From Bradyrhizobium sp. CCBAU 53421 (lineage in GTDB: Bacteria > Pseudomonadota > Alphaproteobacteria > Rhizobiales > Xanthobacteraceae), in assembly GCF_015291625.1 (NCBI RefSeq), contig NZ_CP030047.1:7750001-7814000 (forward strand): a DNA stretch of 64,000 nt, in the 5' to 3' direction. The position numbers were made by a program, and so were the translations under genes. The notes beneath the pieces were generated by a model that worked only from the letters and a program-made list of their open reading frames with translations, did no database searches and had not been told where the DNA came from. Within the stretch, counting starts at the first letter, position 1. Each line of letters starts with the position of its first letter. Positions 50,186 through 59,159 of the stretch are shown here, piece after piece.

Positions 50186-50302
50186 GGGCGACATCATCCC
50201 GGAATGGTGGGCGACATCATCTCGGAACGGGTGGGCGACTTCAAAGCGGAATGGTGGGCGAGATCATCTCGGAATCCTGGGCGACATCGACCGGAATCAG
50301 CA
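50186..50302 (+). repeat. Right terminal repeat array of the IS21 element (5 units)
   Basis: GGGCG begins at 50186, 50209, 50233, 50256 and 50279, a regular 23-24 bp period; the consensus is GGGCGACATCATCTCGGAA plus 4-5 variable bases. The units are contiguous, without spacers. They are probably transposase-binding sites. Confidence 0.85.
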
Positions 50303-50518
50303 CCTGGGAGACCCTTGCTGAACCCACATTGACGGGGCGCTGATCAACGCGTTCTGCCCGACCTGCCGGAGAACTTCGACGGACGTCTCGCCTCGAGCGG
50401 CGGCTTCCAGAATTTTGGAAGCGACGTGCGTTCGAGTGCCGGTCTCGTGAGGAGACAGCCCTTTGCAAACCTCATCCAGAACTCGACGAAGACAGGCAGT
50501 TGTTTCGGAGTCGAGCAT
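50297..50518 (-). pseudogene. Small conserved hypothetical protein, C-terminus altered by the IS21 insertion
   Basis: 73 residues. MLDSETTACLRRVLDEVCKG, RTHVASKILEAAARGETSVE and VLRQVGQNALISAPSMW resemble a small helical protein that I recall as common in Bradyrhizobium, normally ending just after MWR. Here the last residues (VQQGSPRC) differ and the stop lies in the IS21 repeat region, so the native tail was replaced. Function is unknown. A ribosome site, AAGGAGG, precedes the ATG at 50518. Confidence 0.6.
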
Positions 50519-51185
50519 ACACGACCTCCTTCTCTGGAGCGGCGCAATGACTACACTGCGAGCGCGGCTTTCACGACACGAACAATGTCAGCCGCGATGT
50601 GAACCGCGAAAGAGATGGCTTTCCATCTCGCTTAAGGTTGTGCGACCATACAGCGGACAACGCCGCGTGTCATCACCCGCTGATGTCTCTAGCAGGATTG
50701 CCGGCATTTCGGAGAAATTGTTCGACAGCCTAACATGGTCTCCTGACCAAGCAGGTCTTCGCGACTTAAGATGTCCGCTCTCGGCACGTTATCGTCGAGC
50801 TATTCTACGTCGCGAGCCCCCAAGCCTTTCTCCATACGCAAATGCTCGGCGTGCGCGACCGGTTCAGATGTCAACGCATTCTGCGTTCCGCTGAAGCACT
50901 TGCCGCGTTCGCAGCACGGAAGAAGCATCAAGGCTCTACGCCCGGCGGCCACAGCCCAGCCTTCCTTGATTGAACAGTCAAGCCAAGCCCGGTCGGGACC
51001 TTCCTGGCAATCCAATCGGAGCCAGCGCCGTCATCTGATCCGCAGAATGACGTTCAGCCGTTCCCTTGCGGGACACTGAGTGAGATCCTCAATACATGCA
51101 TGAGTCTACGTCGAGAGTATTCCTCCCAAACTTCGGCCTGCTCTGCATCCTGATTATCAGCCTTAGTTTCCAGACCACAGACTCC
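50519..51185. other. Spacer without a supported gene
   Basis: About 670 bp. Overlapping open frames (50463-50894 plus, 50800-51015 minus) show no signature. It marks the border between the IS-rich region and the dense cluster that follows. Confidence 0.4.
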
Positions 51186-53435
51186 CTACAGCGTCTTCAA
51201 ATACTCAAGCAATGCCCGCCGTTCAGCGTCGGTCAATTCCGGACCGATGGTCCCGGGCGGCAGCTTCGTTATATCGGCTTCCTTGCCCTCAAAAGAATGC
51301 CCGCGATTGCTGTTCCCAAGCAGCGACACGTTGAAGTCTGTCAGGCCGGCGGCGCAGGCGTCATTCGATCGCAGTTTCGTAACAAGCCCGACGTTAACAG
51401 GATCGAACCTGCGGCTGCCGACGCAGAAGGAGCTCGGCCGCTGGTTCTGCGGCAACAACATGTCCTTCAGCGTCGGGACGGATCCGTTGTGCAGATACGG
51501 AGCCGTTGCCCAAACCCCGTCCAGCGGGCGCGCCCGGTAGCGAGGTTCAAGAGCAAGGACATCTTCGTCCTTGCCATTACGGCTGGCCCGCGCGCCAACA
51601 TAGACTTGCGGGTTTTGACAGTTTTTCCTTGGCCCCCACATCTGCTGCTTGGCCCTTTCGGTCGAGCCGTTCGCAACGTTCCATTGATCGATGGTCTTGC
51701 CAACCACGTCCATCAGCGCAAGCACAAATAGCGGGTCTGCCGACCGATCGGCTGGAAGGCCGCAACCCCACGTCTTGTTCAGATCCTCGACTGGATTGAG
51801 ACCGAGCGATTTCGGCAAATGGACGCGCCGCGTCGTCAGAACATTTGATTGTTGAGGATCAGTGCCGATTGCGTTCACCGGCAGTTGAACGACATTGAAA
51901 TAATGGCGCCCTCCGATCTCCACCCAGTTCTTCTCGCCTCGAGCAGAACGATCCGGGTTCTCCTCTTTCCAGAACGAATCTTCCGGCCACTTTGCGTCGA
52001 AGGCCACGTCATTGACGGGTCCTCGGTGGCACTCAAAGCAATGCGAGCGATAAAGATCGCGGCCCTTCTCAACGAGCCTTTCGTCAATCATCCAGGCCGG
52101 GTCGCCTCGGAACCTGTCCTGCGCATCCTTCCATCGTGGTGCCACAAGCCCGCTGAATTTTCTGCCGCTTGCCTCGGCTGACGAAAACGGATCGGCCCCA
52201 CGCAACAGCTCCTCGAATCGCGCGATATCGGACAGATGGATCGATGATGCAAAAAGCGGCCGTCCGGGCGCGGACGCCCTCATATTGATTTTGGCGCTGA
52301 CGCCAAGCGCCTCGCCGGAATTGCGAACAAGCTCGTTGAGAACCGAGGCGTCATACTGCGCCCAGAGGAAGTACGGCGTATCCCAGATCGGCGGAAAACT
52401 GACAGGAGCATCGTTCCGCGCAAAGTTGCCCTTGAGCAGCGGATCAGGGAGTTCTCCGTTCACCGGATCGAGAAAGTTGGTATAGAAGACCTGGTTACCG
52501 ATCCGGTTCAATGCGTCAAGCCGGCCGAACCCCTCGTCGAGATTCGCAACGCCCTGCCCTGTCAACAGACCGTCGGTCAGGTCCTTTTGCGTCTTGATCT
52601 TTTGAAGGGCCAGCTCCAGCTCACCTCGCAGCTTCTTGCGATCGATGCTGTGGCCTTCAATGCTTTCCAGCCTACTGGCAAAGCGGTCGAACCGCCAAGG
52701 CAACATCAGCGTATAGCCGATCGACAGTCCAATGACCCGTTCGACCTCGCCCAGATTGACCATCGCCGGCCCACCGTCGTAGCGAATGCTGACATTCTTG
52801 TATTCGAGATGGCCGGTGTGACAGGCGGCGCAGGTCAGCCCGATCTGATCCTCAAAGAGAGCGCCGGTGGCCGGGTCGACGCCCCCCTTGAGGATTGCGA
52901 AGCCGACCGGCAGACCGTTAGGATTGTCAGGGGTTGTTGGTGTCCAAGTGGAGGGCACGTCCTTTGGCGCATCCTCGTGATAGCCATAGGCGGGTGCGTT
53001 ACGGACAAAATCCTTTGAGCTCGGACTTGGTATGAAACCAAGGCGCCGGAGATAATCGTTGTCGGTCAAGCTCGTGTAGTGGATGGACAACTCGGGACGC
53101 TCGAGAGCCAAGAACCATCGGTATGGAACCGGAATGGTCGCCGTGCCCTGGGATGTATGGTGAAACCAGTAACGCTGCCGCGAATTCCAGTTCTGTGGCA
53201 GCCAGTACGCGGCTTCGATCTTCGAGGCAGCCGGCAGTGTCGCGGGCAGCAATTGGGCGACCAGATTTGCGTCGTTCTTGACCCTGAGCGCCGCATCGCG
53301 AAGCCTATCCGGCGCGACATACGCCATGCCAATGAACGCCGCCACGAGGATCAGAATCGCGAACATGAGGCTGACGAGATGCGGCCATCGCCGCAGGCGG
53401 CCAGTCACCCAAGCGCGGAACGAACGAGCTCCCAT
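51186..53435 (-). CDS. Di-haem c-type cytochrome, RoxA (rubber oxygenase)-like
   Basis: 749 residues. An N-terminal membrane anchor or uncleaved signal (LVSLMFAILILVAAFIGMAY, about 20-40) places the rest in the periplasm. Two haem c sites are present: CAACH at 202-206 and CFECH at 466-470. YRARPLDGVWATAPYLHNGS followed by VPTLKDMLLPQNQRPSSF (about 630-665) is the C-terminal signature of the RoxA/di-haem peroxidase-like group. RoxA itself oxidatively cleaves polyisoprene with O2; many relatives have unknown substrates. It is the last gene of a minus-strand trio, 72 bp after a mono-haem protein gene and downstream of a patatin-like phospholipase gene. A role in oxidising lipid or hydrophobic material is inference. 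Confidence 0.85.
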   Translation of the reverse strand: MGARSFRAWVTGRLRRWPHLVSLMFAILILVAAFIGMAYVAPDRLRDAALRVKNDANLVAQLLPATLPAASKIEAAYWLPQNWNSRQRYWFHHTSQGTATIPVPYRWFLALERPELSIHYTSLTDNDYLRRLGFIPSPSSKDFVRNAPAYGYHEDAPKDVPSTWTPTTPDNPNGLPVGFAILKGGVDPATGALFEDQIGLTCAACHTGHLEYKNVSIRYDGGPAMVNLGEVERVIGLSIGYTLMLPWRFDRFASRLESIEGHSIDRKKLRGELELALQKIKTQKDLTDGLLTGQGVANLDEGFGRLDALNRIGNQVFYTNFLDPVNGELPDPLLKGNFARNDAPVSFPPIWDTPYFLWAQYDASVLNELVRNSGEALGVSAKINMRASAPGRPLFASSIHLSDIARFEELLRGADPFSSAEASGRKFSGLVAPRWKDAQDRFRGDPAWMIDERLVEKGRDLYRSHCFECHRGPVNDVAFDAKWPEDSFWKEENPDRSARGEKNWVEIGGRHYFNVVQLPVNAIGTDPQQSNVLTTRRVHLPKSLGLNPVEDLNKTWGCGLPADRSADPLFVLALMDVVGKTIDQWNVANGSTERAKQQMWGPRKNCQNPQVYVGARASRNGKDEDVLALEPRYRARPLDGVWATAPYLHNGSVPTLKDMLLPQNQRPSSFCVGSRRFDPVNVGLVTKLRSNDACAAGLTDFNVSLLGNSNRGHSFEGKEADITKLPPGTIGPELTDAERRALLEYLKTL

Positions 53436-53506
53436 GGCAAACTCCTAAAAATTCATCTCAGATGGCGCTCGGGACGCGCGAGCCGCGCGGCCGCCAATGA
53501 CGCCGA

Positions 53507-54880
53507 TTACTTGTCGAGCAATCGGCTGTTGATGAAGGTGACCACGTCGGCGGTCTCAGTTGCCGCGCGTCGGGTTATGGTTGCGGCTGCAGGGCCACCA
53601 TGCAAGAACGAGGGGAACCACCCGAAATTGCGAACATTCCAGTTCTCCTTCGGCAGCACCGCTCGGTTCACCCCAGGCACCGCGAAGTTCGAAACTTTCC
53701 TGGCGAGCGGCTGCGCCGTCTCGGTGTGGCAGCTGACGCAGTCCGTATTGAAGAAATGGCTCTTCTTCGGATCCGCAATGATATTGACGATCTCAAGAAC
53801 GCGGCTGTTCGGGACGTTGCTGTCGATGAAATCGGCCGTCGAAACACCCTTGCGATTTTCGACAGGCAAAGGCGGGCTCTGCAGCGCCGCGTGACGGCAC
53901 GTCACCGGATTTAGGTTATTCGTGACAGGCTTTGGCAGCACGTGTGTGCCGCCCACGATGCTGAACATCTGCGCGGCATGCAGGCCATCGAGGGTCGGGC
54001 CGGGCACCGGTATCAGGCCCGCCTGCGGGACCCTGAGCATCGAGACGAACACCCACGGCTCAGGCGGTGATATGCCCATGACGGCCATGGCGTTGAGCCG
54101 CTGCGGCGAGAGGTGCTTTTCCAGAAAGGCCTTCATCGCGTCGCGAAACGGCTTCGCCGAAGCCCCCACAAGGCCTGGATGCACATTCATGTCACCGCTC
54201 GTTGCGACTTTGACATTGCCGAATTGTCCCGCGGCGAGTTGATCACGCAAGGCCACGACGTCGCGAATAATCGCCTTGAAGGCTTCATCGTCAGGTTTGA
54301 ACCGAGGGAATGGCGCGCAACCATCGAGAGCTGGGTCGCCATCGAGGCTGAAGCTGAAGATCAGGTGACCGGCCGTGTCATGGACTTTCAGTCCGTCGGG
54401 ACCATTGGTCACCGGCTGAATGATCAGGCGAATTTGTGGTTGGCGGCCAAACTGCGCAATGATGTCCGCAGATAATCCGGGGGCTCCAGGGTCGATCCGG
54501 ATGCCGGCAACGAACCAGGCATCGATCTTTTTCAAGGCCTCAGGCAGCTGAATGCGCCGCACGCCCGAGTCCGGCACCCCCGCATGTTCCGGGTTTTCGG
54601 CGTTTGCGATAAAACGCGCGAAGTCGGCGTCGGACAAAAGCCGCTGCGCAGACCCGTTGAGGCCGGCGAGATCGGAGACCGCAATCAGATTGGCGAGGTC
54701 CGCCTGCGATCTGGGGGCTGGAAACAGGATGGACACGTCATTGGCCGACAACGGCCTTGACGCGGTCTGGGCCCGGGCTGTTCCAAATGCCGAGGCAACA
54801 GCGAATATCAAGCCCGCTACACACGACTTTGCAAACAGTCGGCCAAGTGTTGAGCTGCATGGTCTTCCAGATTCAGCCAT
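53507..54880 (-). CDS. Secreted protein with one c-type haem site, partner of the RoxA-like protein
   Basis: 457 residues. A Sec signal is clear (GLIFAVASAFGTARAQ, cleavage around residue 38). One haem c motif, CVSCH, lies near residue 381 (NTDCVSCHTETAQPLARKVS). The N-terminal 300 residues (ILFPAPRSQADLANLIAVSD, KIDAWFVAGIRIDPGAPGL) match no family that I know. The gene lies between the patatin-like and RoxA-like genes, with gaps of 114 and 71 bp, so an electron-transfer or accessory role for the di-haem protein is likely. It is intact. Confidence 0.75.
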   Translation of the reverse strand: MAESGRPCSSTLGRLFAKSCVAGLIFAVASAFGTARAQTASRPLSANDVSILFPAPRSQADLANLIAVSDLAGLNGSAQRLLSDADFARFIANAENPEHAGVPDSGVRRIQLPEALKKIDAWFVAGIRIDPGAPGLSADIIAQFGRQPQIRLIIQPVTNGPDGLKVHDTAGHLIFSFSLDGDPALDGCAPFPRFKPDDEAFKAIIRDVVALRDQLAAGQFGNVKVATSGDMNVHPGLVGASAKPFRDAMKAFLEKHLSPQRLNAMAVMGISPPEPWVFVSMLRVPQAGLIPVPGPTLDGLHAAQMFSIVGGTHVLPKPVTNNLNPVTCRHAALQSPPLPVENRKGVSTADFIDSNVPNSRVLEIVNIIADPKKSHFFNTDCVSCHTETAQPLARKVSNFAVPGVNRAVLPKENWNVRNFGWFPSFLHGGPAAATITRRAATETADVVTFINSRLLDK

Positions 54881-54994
54881 CTCGGCAATTCCCCTGCAAA
54901 CAAACTACTTCAACGATCGATTGTCAGATGCAAAAACGCACAAGGCTTGCAGTAGCGTTCTACGCCTTGCGAGCGCCGCCAGCGGTTCGGCTTC
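54881..54994. other. Intercistronic gap in the patatin-haem operon
   Basis: 114 bp between two genes on the minus strand. No terminator-like hairpin with a T run was seen, so co-transcription is plausible. Confidence 0.3.
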
Positions 54995-57900
54995 TCACTC
55001 GCTACCGTAGAACTTGCTTTGCCATGTCTTGAATTGAGTGGGATGTAACGCCTCTTCGATGCAGCCGAGGAACATCTTGCTTCTCGCGTTGACGCGCTCG
55101 CTGACATCCGCGCTATGCTCCATGTCCGTCTGCAAGGAGCGCACGGCAATCCAGTCTTTCGACGGGTCCTTGAGCAGGTCGAACAGGGTTCGGTTCTGGT
55201 AGGGATGGAATCGGAAGTGAGCGAAAGCGACCTTGGCCGAAATCTTGGCATCGCCCAGTGCGTCAGGAAGCGCCAGAAGATCGAGCCCCTCGAGCTCTCT
55301 CACCTGTTGCATCTGGCTCTGCGCTTCCTGGTACTGCTCGCGGCCCACCAATTGGTACATTCCGCGCGGTCGAAACAGCCAGCCGTCATCCGTCCCGGGC
55401 CGGTTCCCGAATGGATTTTTGTCATAGGCTAGAACAAAATTGGCCAATTCCCTGGGATGGTTGAGCAATGTGTCCATGCTGACGGGCGGCTTATTTGCCG
55501 CAACAAGATCACCGTTATTCTTGTCAATTCGATCGTGCCATTTGCGCGGCAGTTGCGAGGCTGCGCTGTAAGAGAAATCTTCGCTGCTGCGTGTAAAATC
55601 GGCGCTGTCATAGGAGATTGCGCCGAGGATATAGGCCAGGATATGGGGATCGGTTTCGTCGACGCGGTCCCATTCCTGCAGCAAGGCTTTGACCCGCTCG
55701 GCCTGAAAATAGGCCATATAGCTCTTTCGATATGGCGGAACGGGTGCAGGAGGCGGCGCATGGTTCTTGACCGATTCCGCCAGCTGCTGCTCATACGCGG
55801 CAAGTCTATCCTGGTACTTCTGATAGGCTCGTTCCTGCAACCACTTGCTCTCGTAACAGGCGAGCAATGGTTGCGGTTTGATCTTCGCAGCGGGGCGGTA
55901 TTCTTTGTCGAGCTCATCGGCGTAAGCAGCCTTCGCAAGCTTGGCATCCCTGAGCGTTTCAAACGCCGATGCGACAGATCCGTTCAGTAGATGAAACAGC
56001 TTCACTTGCAAGCAATCGGCGTTGCTCTGCCTCTCGCGCGATTGATCGAAGTCGTCCTTGGGCACACAATCCCAGAAGCGGCCGCTGCTCAGCGAGATGA
56101 TATCTTCGGTTTTCTGAGACAGCGTCCAACCGAGCGGCAGGCTGTAAAACAGGCCTTTGACGTCGGTTCGCCCGAAGGCTGGAAAGCGTTGCACGCTGGG
56201 AATGACATCGCTGTCCGGCCGATGCTCAATATTGGCGGCGTGATTGAGCGCAATATAGGTTCGAGAGCTTCGCGTGCTCAACAGCGCCCGTACCGGCTCC
56301 ATCAGCTCGCCGAACATGAAGGAACCGTGATCTCCGAACTGGCCGCTTACCAAGGATAACAGGTAAATCCGGAACTTCGGCGCGTCGGAGGTACCCTTGA
56401 TGCTATTGAGCCGCTCGATCAGGTCGAGCGCGGTCTCGATTCCAGAATTCTCGACATATCCACCGTCCACCAGGCGCGCTTGCGGATTGGCGGTCATGCA
56501 ATCGTTCCTCAATGGGACCGTCGCGGCCGGAGTTACCCATGGAAACCGCGCGCTGGTAAAAGCAGCTGCGCTCAGCGGAATGGGCAGCGAGTGGCTCGTG
56601 ACGGTTTGATCGGCCTCGGTGCCGGCCCGATCGAGCGCCGCCAGAATACAGAGATCTTTATCTTTTGAGTGTAGCGGATCGATGTCGAAGGGAGAGAACA
56701 CAACCCGCTTGCCGCTACCGGCGTCCGTCGTATTCAACAACAGCGCCGGCATATTGTTGGATGGCGTCCAATGTGACTGAAAGTCGGCCTTCAGCAAATT
56801 GGATTGATCGCCGGCGCCCTTTTTGGCCTTGAGCATTCTGTCTGCAGCATTTTCCAGCGTGTATTCCAGAAAGCGCGCGCGATCAAAACTTGGAATCGCG
56901 ACCGGAGAAAACAGCTGGGTAAAATCGGTAAATAGAAAGCCGGCAACCAAGGGCGACAGAAAATCCGTCTCCAACACGCTTGCAACGCGTTGTTCCACCG
57001 GTCCGGACGCATCGATATCCTCCGCCCGGCCGACGCCTGCCAAAAAGTCTGCGATTTTCGGGCATGTCTTTGCGTCGGGGACGGTCGCATCAGCTGGCGC
57101 GTTGTCGGCATGAAGTGCAGCCGCGAAGATCGCCGAGCCGACGCTTCCGCCGGAGACGCCGCTGATCGCAAACAGATGGCGCCGAAACGCCGGACAGAGA
57201 TCCTGCATCCTGGCCAAAAAGCGCGCCGCGTTGTTGGCCGCGTAGATGCCTCCGCCCTGTGCCGCCACAATGAATACAGGATATTCTCCGAGCTTTTCGG
57301 CCTCGGCCACGCGCGGTTTTTGCAGAAGCCACTCATGAAATGCTTCGACCGCAGAGAGGCGTCTCTGCTCGCCTTGGCTGGTTGCAGTGGCCACGGTGCG
57401 CAGTCCGTGGTCGTCGCTTCCGAACAAGGAAGCAATCAGGAACAAGCCCCCAAAGACAAGCGGTATAAAAGGAAAATTGAGCCTGATCGTCAGCAATGCA
57501 AAATGGGTGGTGAGGCCGACCACGCACATCGTAAAGAGCGCGATCACGCCGAACGATCCGACGAATTGCGCAAGCCGGTCAGGAACCAAAACGAAGGCTG
57601 TTGTCAAAAGGGCAATGGCGCCGATCGTGAGCGCGAGAAATCTGTAACGGATGAAATAAACCATGTTGGCCCGGTTCGCGAGCGTCGCGGAGCGATCTCT
57701 CGATCCGATCCGCCAGGCGAATACGACAAAGCAGGCGAGCAGGATCAACATCGCAAAGGCGAGGATGAGCAGCATGTTTCGCTCGAAGGCCAGCGCCTGG
57801 TCCTGAATGCGGAAGATACTTCCGACTTCTTCGACCTCACCGATTTTTTCCGCCGGGCGCGAGACGAGTTGGCCTGCCGCAGCCGCGATGATCGGCAGCG

Positions 57901-58192
57901 CCCCGAGCACAACGGGCGCAGCTTTGATGTAAAAGGCCATCCGCCCCGTGGCGTACGGGATTTGGGGAAGCGTTGCGGTGGTAAGCTGAAAAGCGGCCGC
58001 CCAAATCGTCAGCGCAATCACGGCAAGCGCAATGAATTCCCTGACGGTTACCCACCCAATGTCGTCAGCTGCTATCCGGTAGAGCTCCTGGATCTGATCT
58101 GGCAGATACAGCAATATTGAGATGGCGAGCGAAAGAACAACGATCCACCGCAGGTTGCGCAATAGTGTAAAGAGCTGCTCGCGCACAGTCAT
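54995..58192 (-). CDS. Membrane-anchored patatin-like phospholipase
   Basis: About 1065 residues from ATG 58192 (MTVREQLFTLLRNLRW); GGGAGAA precedes it, so the longer frame to 58342 is not needed. The N-terminal ~290 residues contain about six or seven hydrophobic segments (WIVVLSLAISILLYLPD, NMLLILAFAMLILLACFVVF and others). The patatin domain follows: the oxyanion loop AAQGGGIYA (about 340), the nucleophile elbow GVSGGSVGSA (about 377) and the catalytic Asp in LVDGGYVENSG (about 605). The last ~350 residues are helical and charged, with no family I can name. A lipid acyl hydrolase acting at the inner membrane is expected. It heads the trio with two haem proteins and is divergent from the AAA+ operon. 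Confidence 0.85.
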   Translation of the reverse strand: MTVREQLFTLLRNLRWIVVLSLAISILLYLPDQIQELYRIAADDIGWVTVREFIALAVIALTIWAAAFQLTTATLPQIPYATGRMAFYIKAAPVVLGALPIIAAAAGQLVSRPAEKIGEVEEVGSIFRIQDQALAFERNMLLILAFAMLILLACFVVFAWRIGSRDRSATLANRANMVYFIRYRFLALTIGAIALLTTAFVLVPDRLAQFVGSFGVIALFTMCVVGLTTHFALLTIRLNFPFIPLVFGGLFLIASLFGSDDHGLRTVATATSQGEQRRLSAVEAFHEWLLQKPRVAEAEKLGEYPVFIVAAQGGGIYAANNAARFLARMQDLCPAFRRHLFAISGVSGGSVGSAIFAAALHADNAPADATVPDAKTCPKIADFLAGVGRAEDIDASGPVEQRVASVLETDFLSPLVAGFLFTDFTQLFSPVAIPSFDRARFLEYTLENAADRMLKAKKGAGDQSNLLKADFQSHWTPSNNMPALLLNTTDAGSGKRVVFSPFDIDPLHSKDKDLCILAALDRAGTEADQTVTSHSLPIPLSAAAFTSARFPWVTPAATVPLRNDCMTANPQARLVDGGYVENSGIETALDLIERLNSIKGTSDAPKFRIYLLSLVSGQFGDHGSFMFGELMEPVRALLSTRSSRTYIALNHAANIEHRPDSDVIPSVQRFPAFGRTDVKGLFYSLPLGWTLSQKTEDIISLSSGRFWDCVPKDDFDQSRERQSNADCLQVKLFHLLNGSVASAFETLRDAKLAKAAYADELDKEYRPAAKIKPQPLLACYESKWLQERAYQKYQDRLAAYEQQLAESVKNHAPPPAPVPPYRKSYMAYFQAERVKALLQEWDRVDETDPHILAYILGAISYDSADFTRSSEDFSYSAASQLPRKWHDRIDKNNGDLVAANKPPVSMDTLLNHPRELANFVLAYDKNPFGNRPGTDDGWLFRPRGMYQLVGREQYQEAQSQMQQVRELEGLDLLALPDALGDAKISAKVAFAHFRFHPYQNRTLFDLLKDPSKDWIAVRSLQTDMEHSADVSERVNARSKMFLGCIEEALHPTQFKTWQSKFYGSE

Positions 58193-59159
58193 CGCGTCAT
58201 TTCTCCCATACGGTTCTTTCGGAGATCGCCCTTGAGCTAGGTGCAGTAGATTTAGCGTCCTCGAAGCTCGTATCTGTCGTGATCGAGCGCATGACGCCGC
58301 AGACGAGGGGCGGCATGCAAATAAACTGACAGCGATCCACAACCCGGCGACGCGCTGAAATTAAATAGCTTAACCTATAGTAGTGACGCGATTTATCGAT
58401 GCGTTCCGCGCGGCGGTCAAGAGATTTTCGACACCGATCAATTGAAAACGTGGCGCCGCCGTTTCGCCCCGCCGGCACGCTCATTTGCGAATTTTTTCTT
58501 CAATTATTCGGTTCAGACGCAATAAACCCGCGAAGGTCTGCGAGCCGCTCTCTGTTCGTTGTTCAAGGATTAGTGGATCCTCATCGACAGAAGTTTGCTT
58601 CAACCTCAAGGGAATTAGAATCGACCGGCGATCAGCTGCGCGGTCCCAAGCTATCCTTCCAGCTAGAAGTCGACAGCAGGCTCGCGCTTGAACCACCCGC
58701 GAGACAGTCCTGAAATTGCCGCGCTGCAGACCAGATATTGTAGCGCCGCCGGTCGGCATCGACCGTGACGAACTCGATGACGCTCACGGCTCAGAGGCGA
58801 CGCCCTGTGCGTGATGGACGTGCTGCCAATCGCCTGGTTCTCAGCGCTCCGCGCAAATCGCAAGAGGCGGATTCCTATGAGCTTGGTTTGATGAAGGCTG
58901 ACCACTGGCGGCGCTCCGATCCGCGTCTTTACAGAAACGCGCCAGGTCCGACGCCAGCCCGATGGGCGGGCAGGTCCCCGGCGTCGGTTCAATCTCGCCC
59001 GGCAGTGCGCTGAATCCGCGCCCTATCTCCGCCGATCGGTCCTTCTTGTCTTACCGTCACCTTATCCCAATTCCCTATGAACTTGAGGGAAATACTCTCG
59101 AAATGGGCGAGTGAGATGGCTTATAGTCGCGTGAAGCGCGTACTAAGGGGGCCAACTCG
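58193..59159. promoter_or_regulatory. Divergent intergenic region between the patatin and AAA+ operons
   Basis: 967 bp without a recognisable gene. Both operons point away from it, so it should hold two promoters and perhaps shared control sites. Short open frames (58399-58713 plus, 58481-58759 minus) lack signatures. No clear promoter boxes were identified. Confidence 0.5.

Larger units (their letters stand above)
49086..50303 (-). mobile_element. Internally deleted IS21-family element keeping both terminal repeat arrays
   Basis: About 1.2 kb, about half of a normal IS21. Tandem units of 23-24 bp begin GGGCGAC at the 50186 side and occur inverted at the 49101-49178 side. Between them is only the IstA N-terminal two thirds; the rest of istA and all of istB are gone. 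The element has inserted at the end of a small gene (50297-50518). Confidence 0.8.

Noticed and set aside
50186-50302. Regular 23-24 bp repeats that could suggest a CRISPR array
   Set aside because: The units are contiguous with no spacers, recur inverted at the other end of an IS21 transposase gene, and no cas gene is present; they are transposon ends.
57000-58120. Long plus-strand open frame (376 codons) opposite the patatin gene
   Set aside because: Its sequence is low-complexity charged and lacks any signature; the minus strand carries the patatin motifs and membrane segments.
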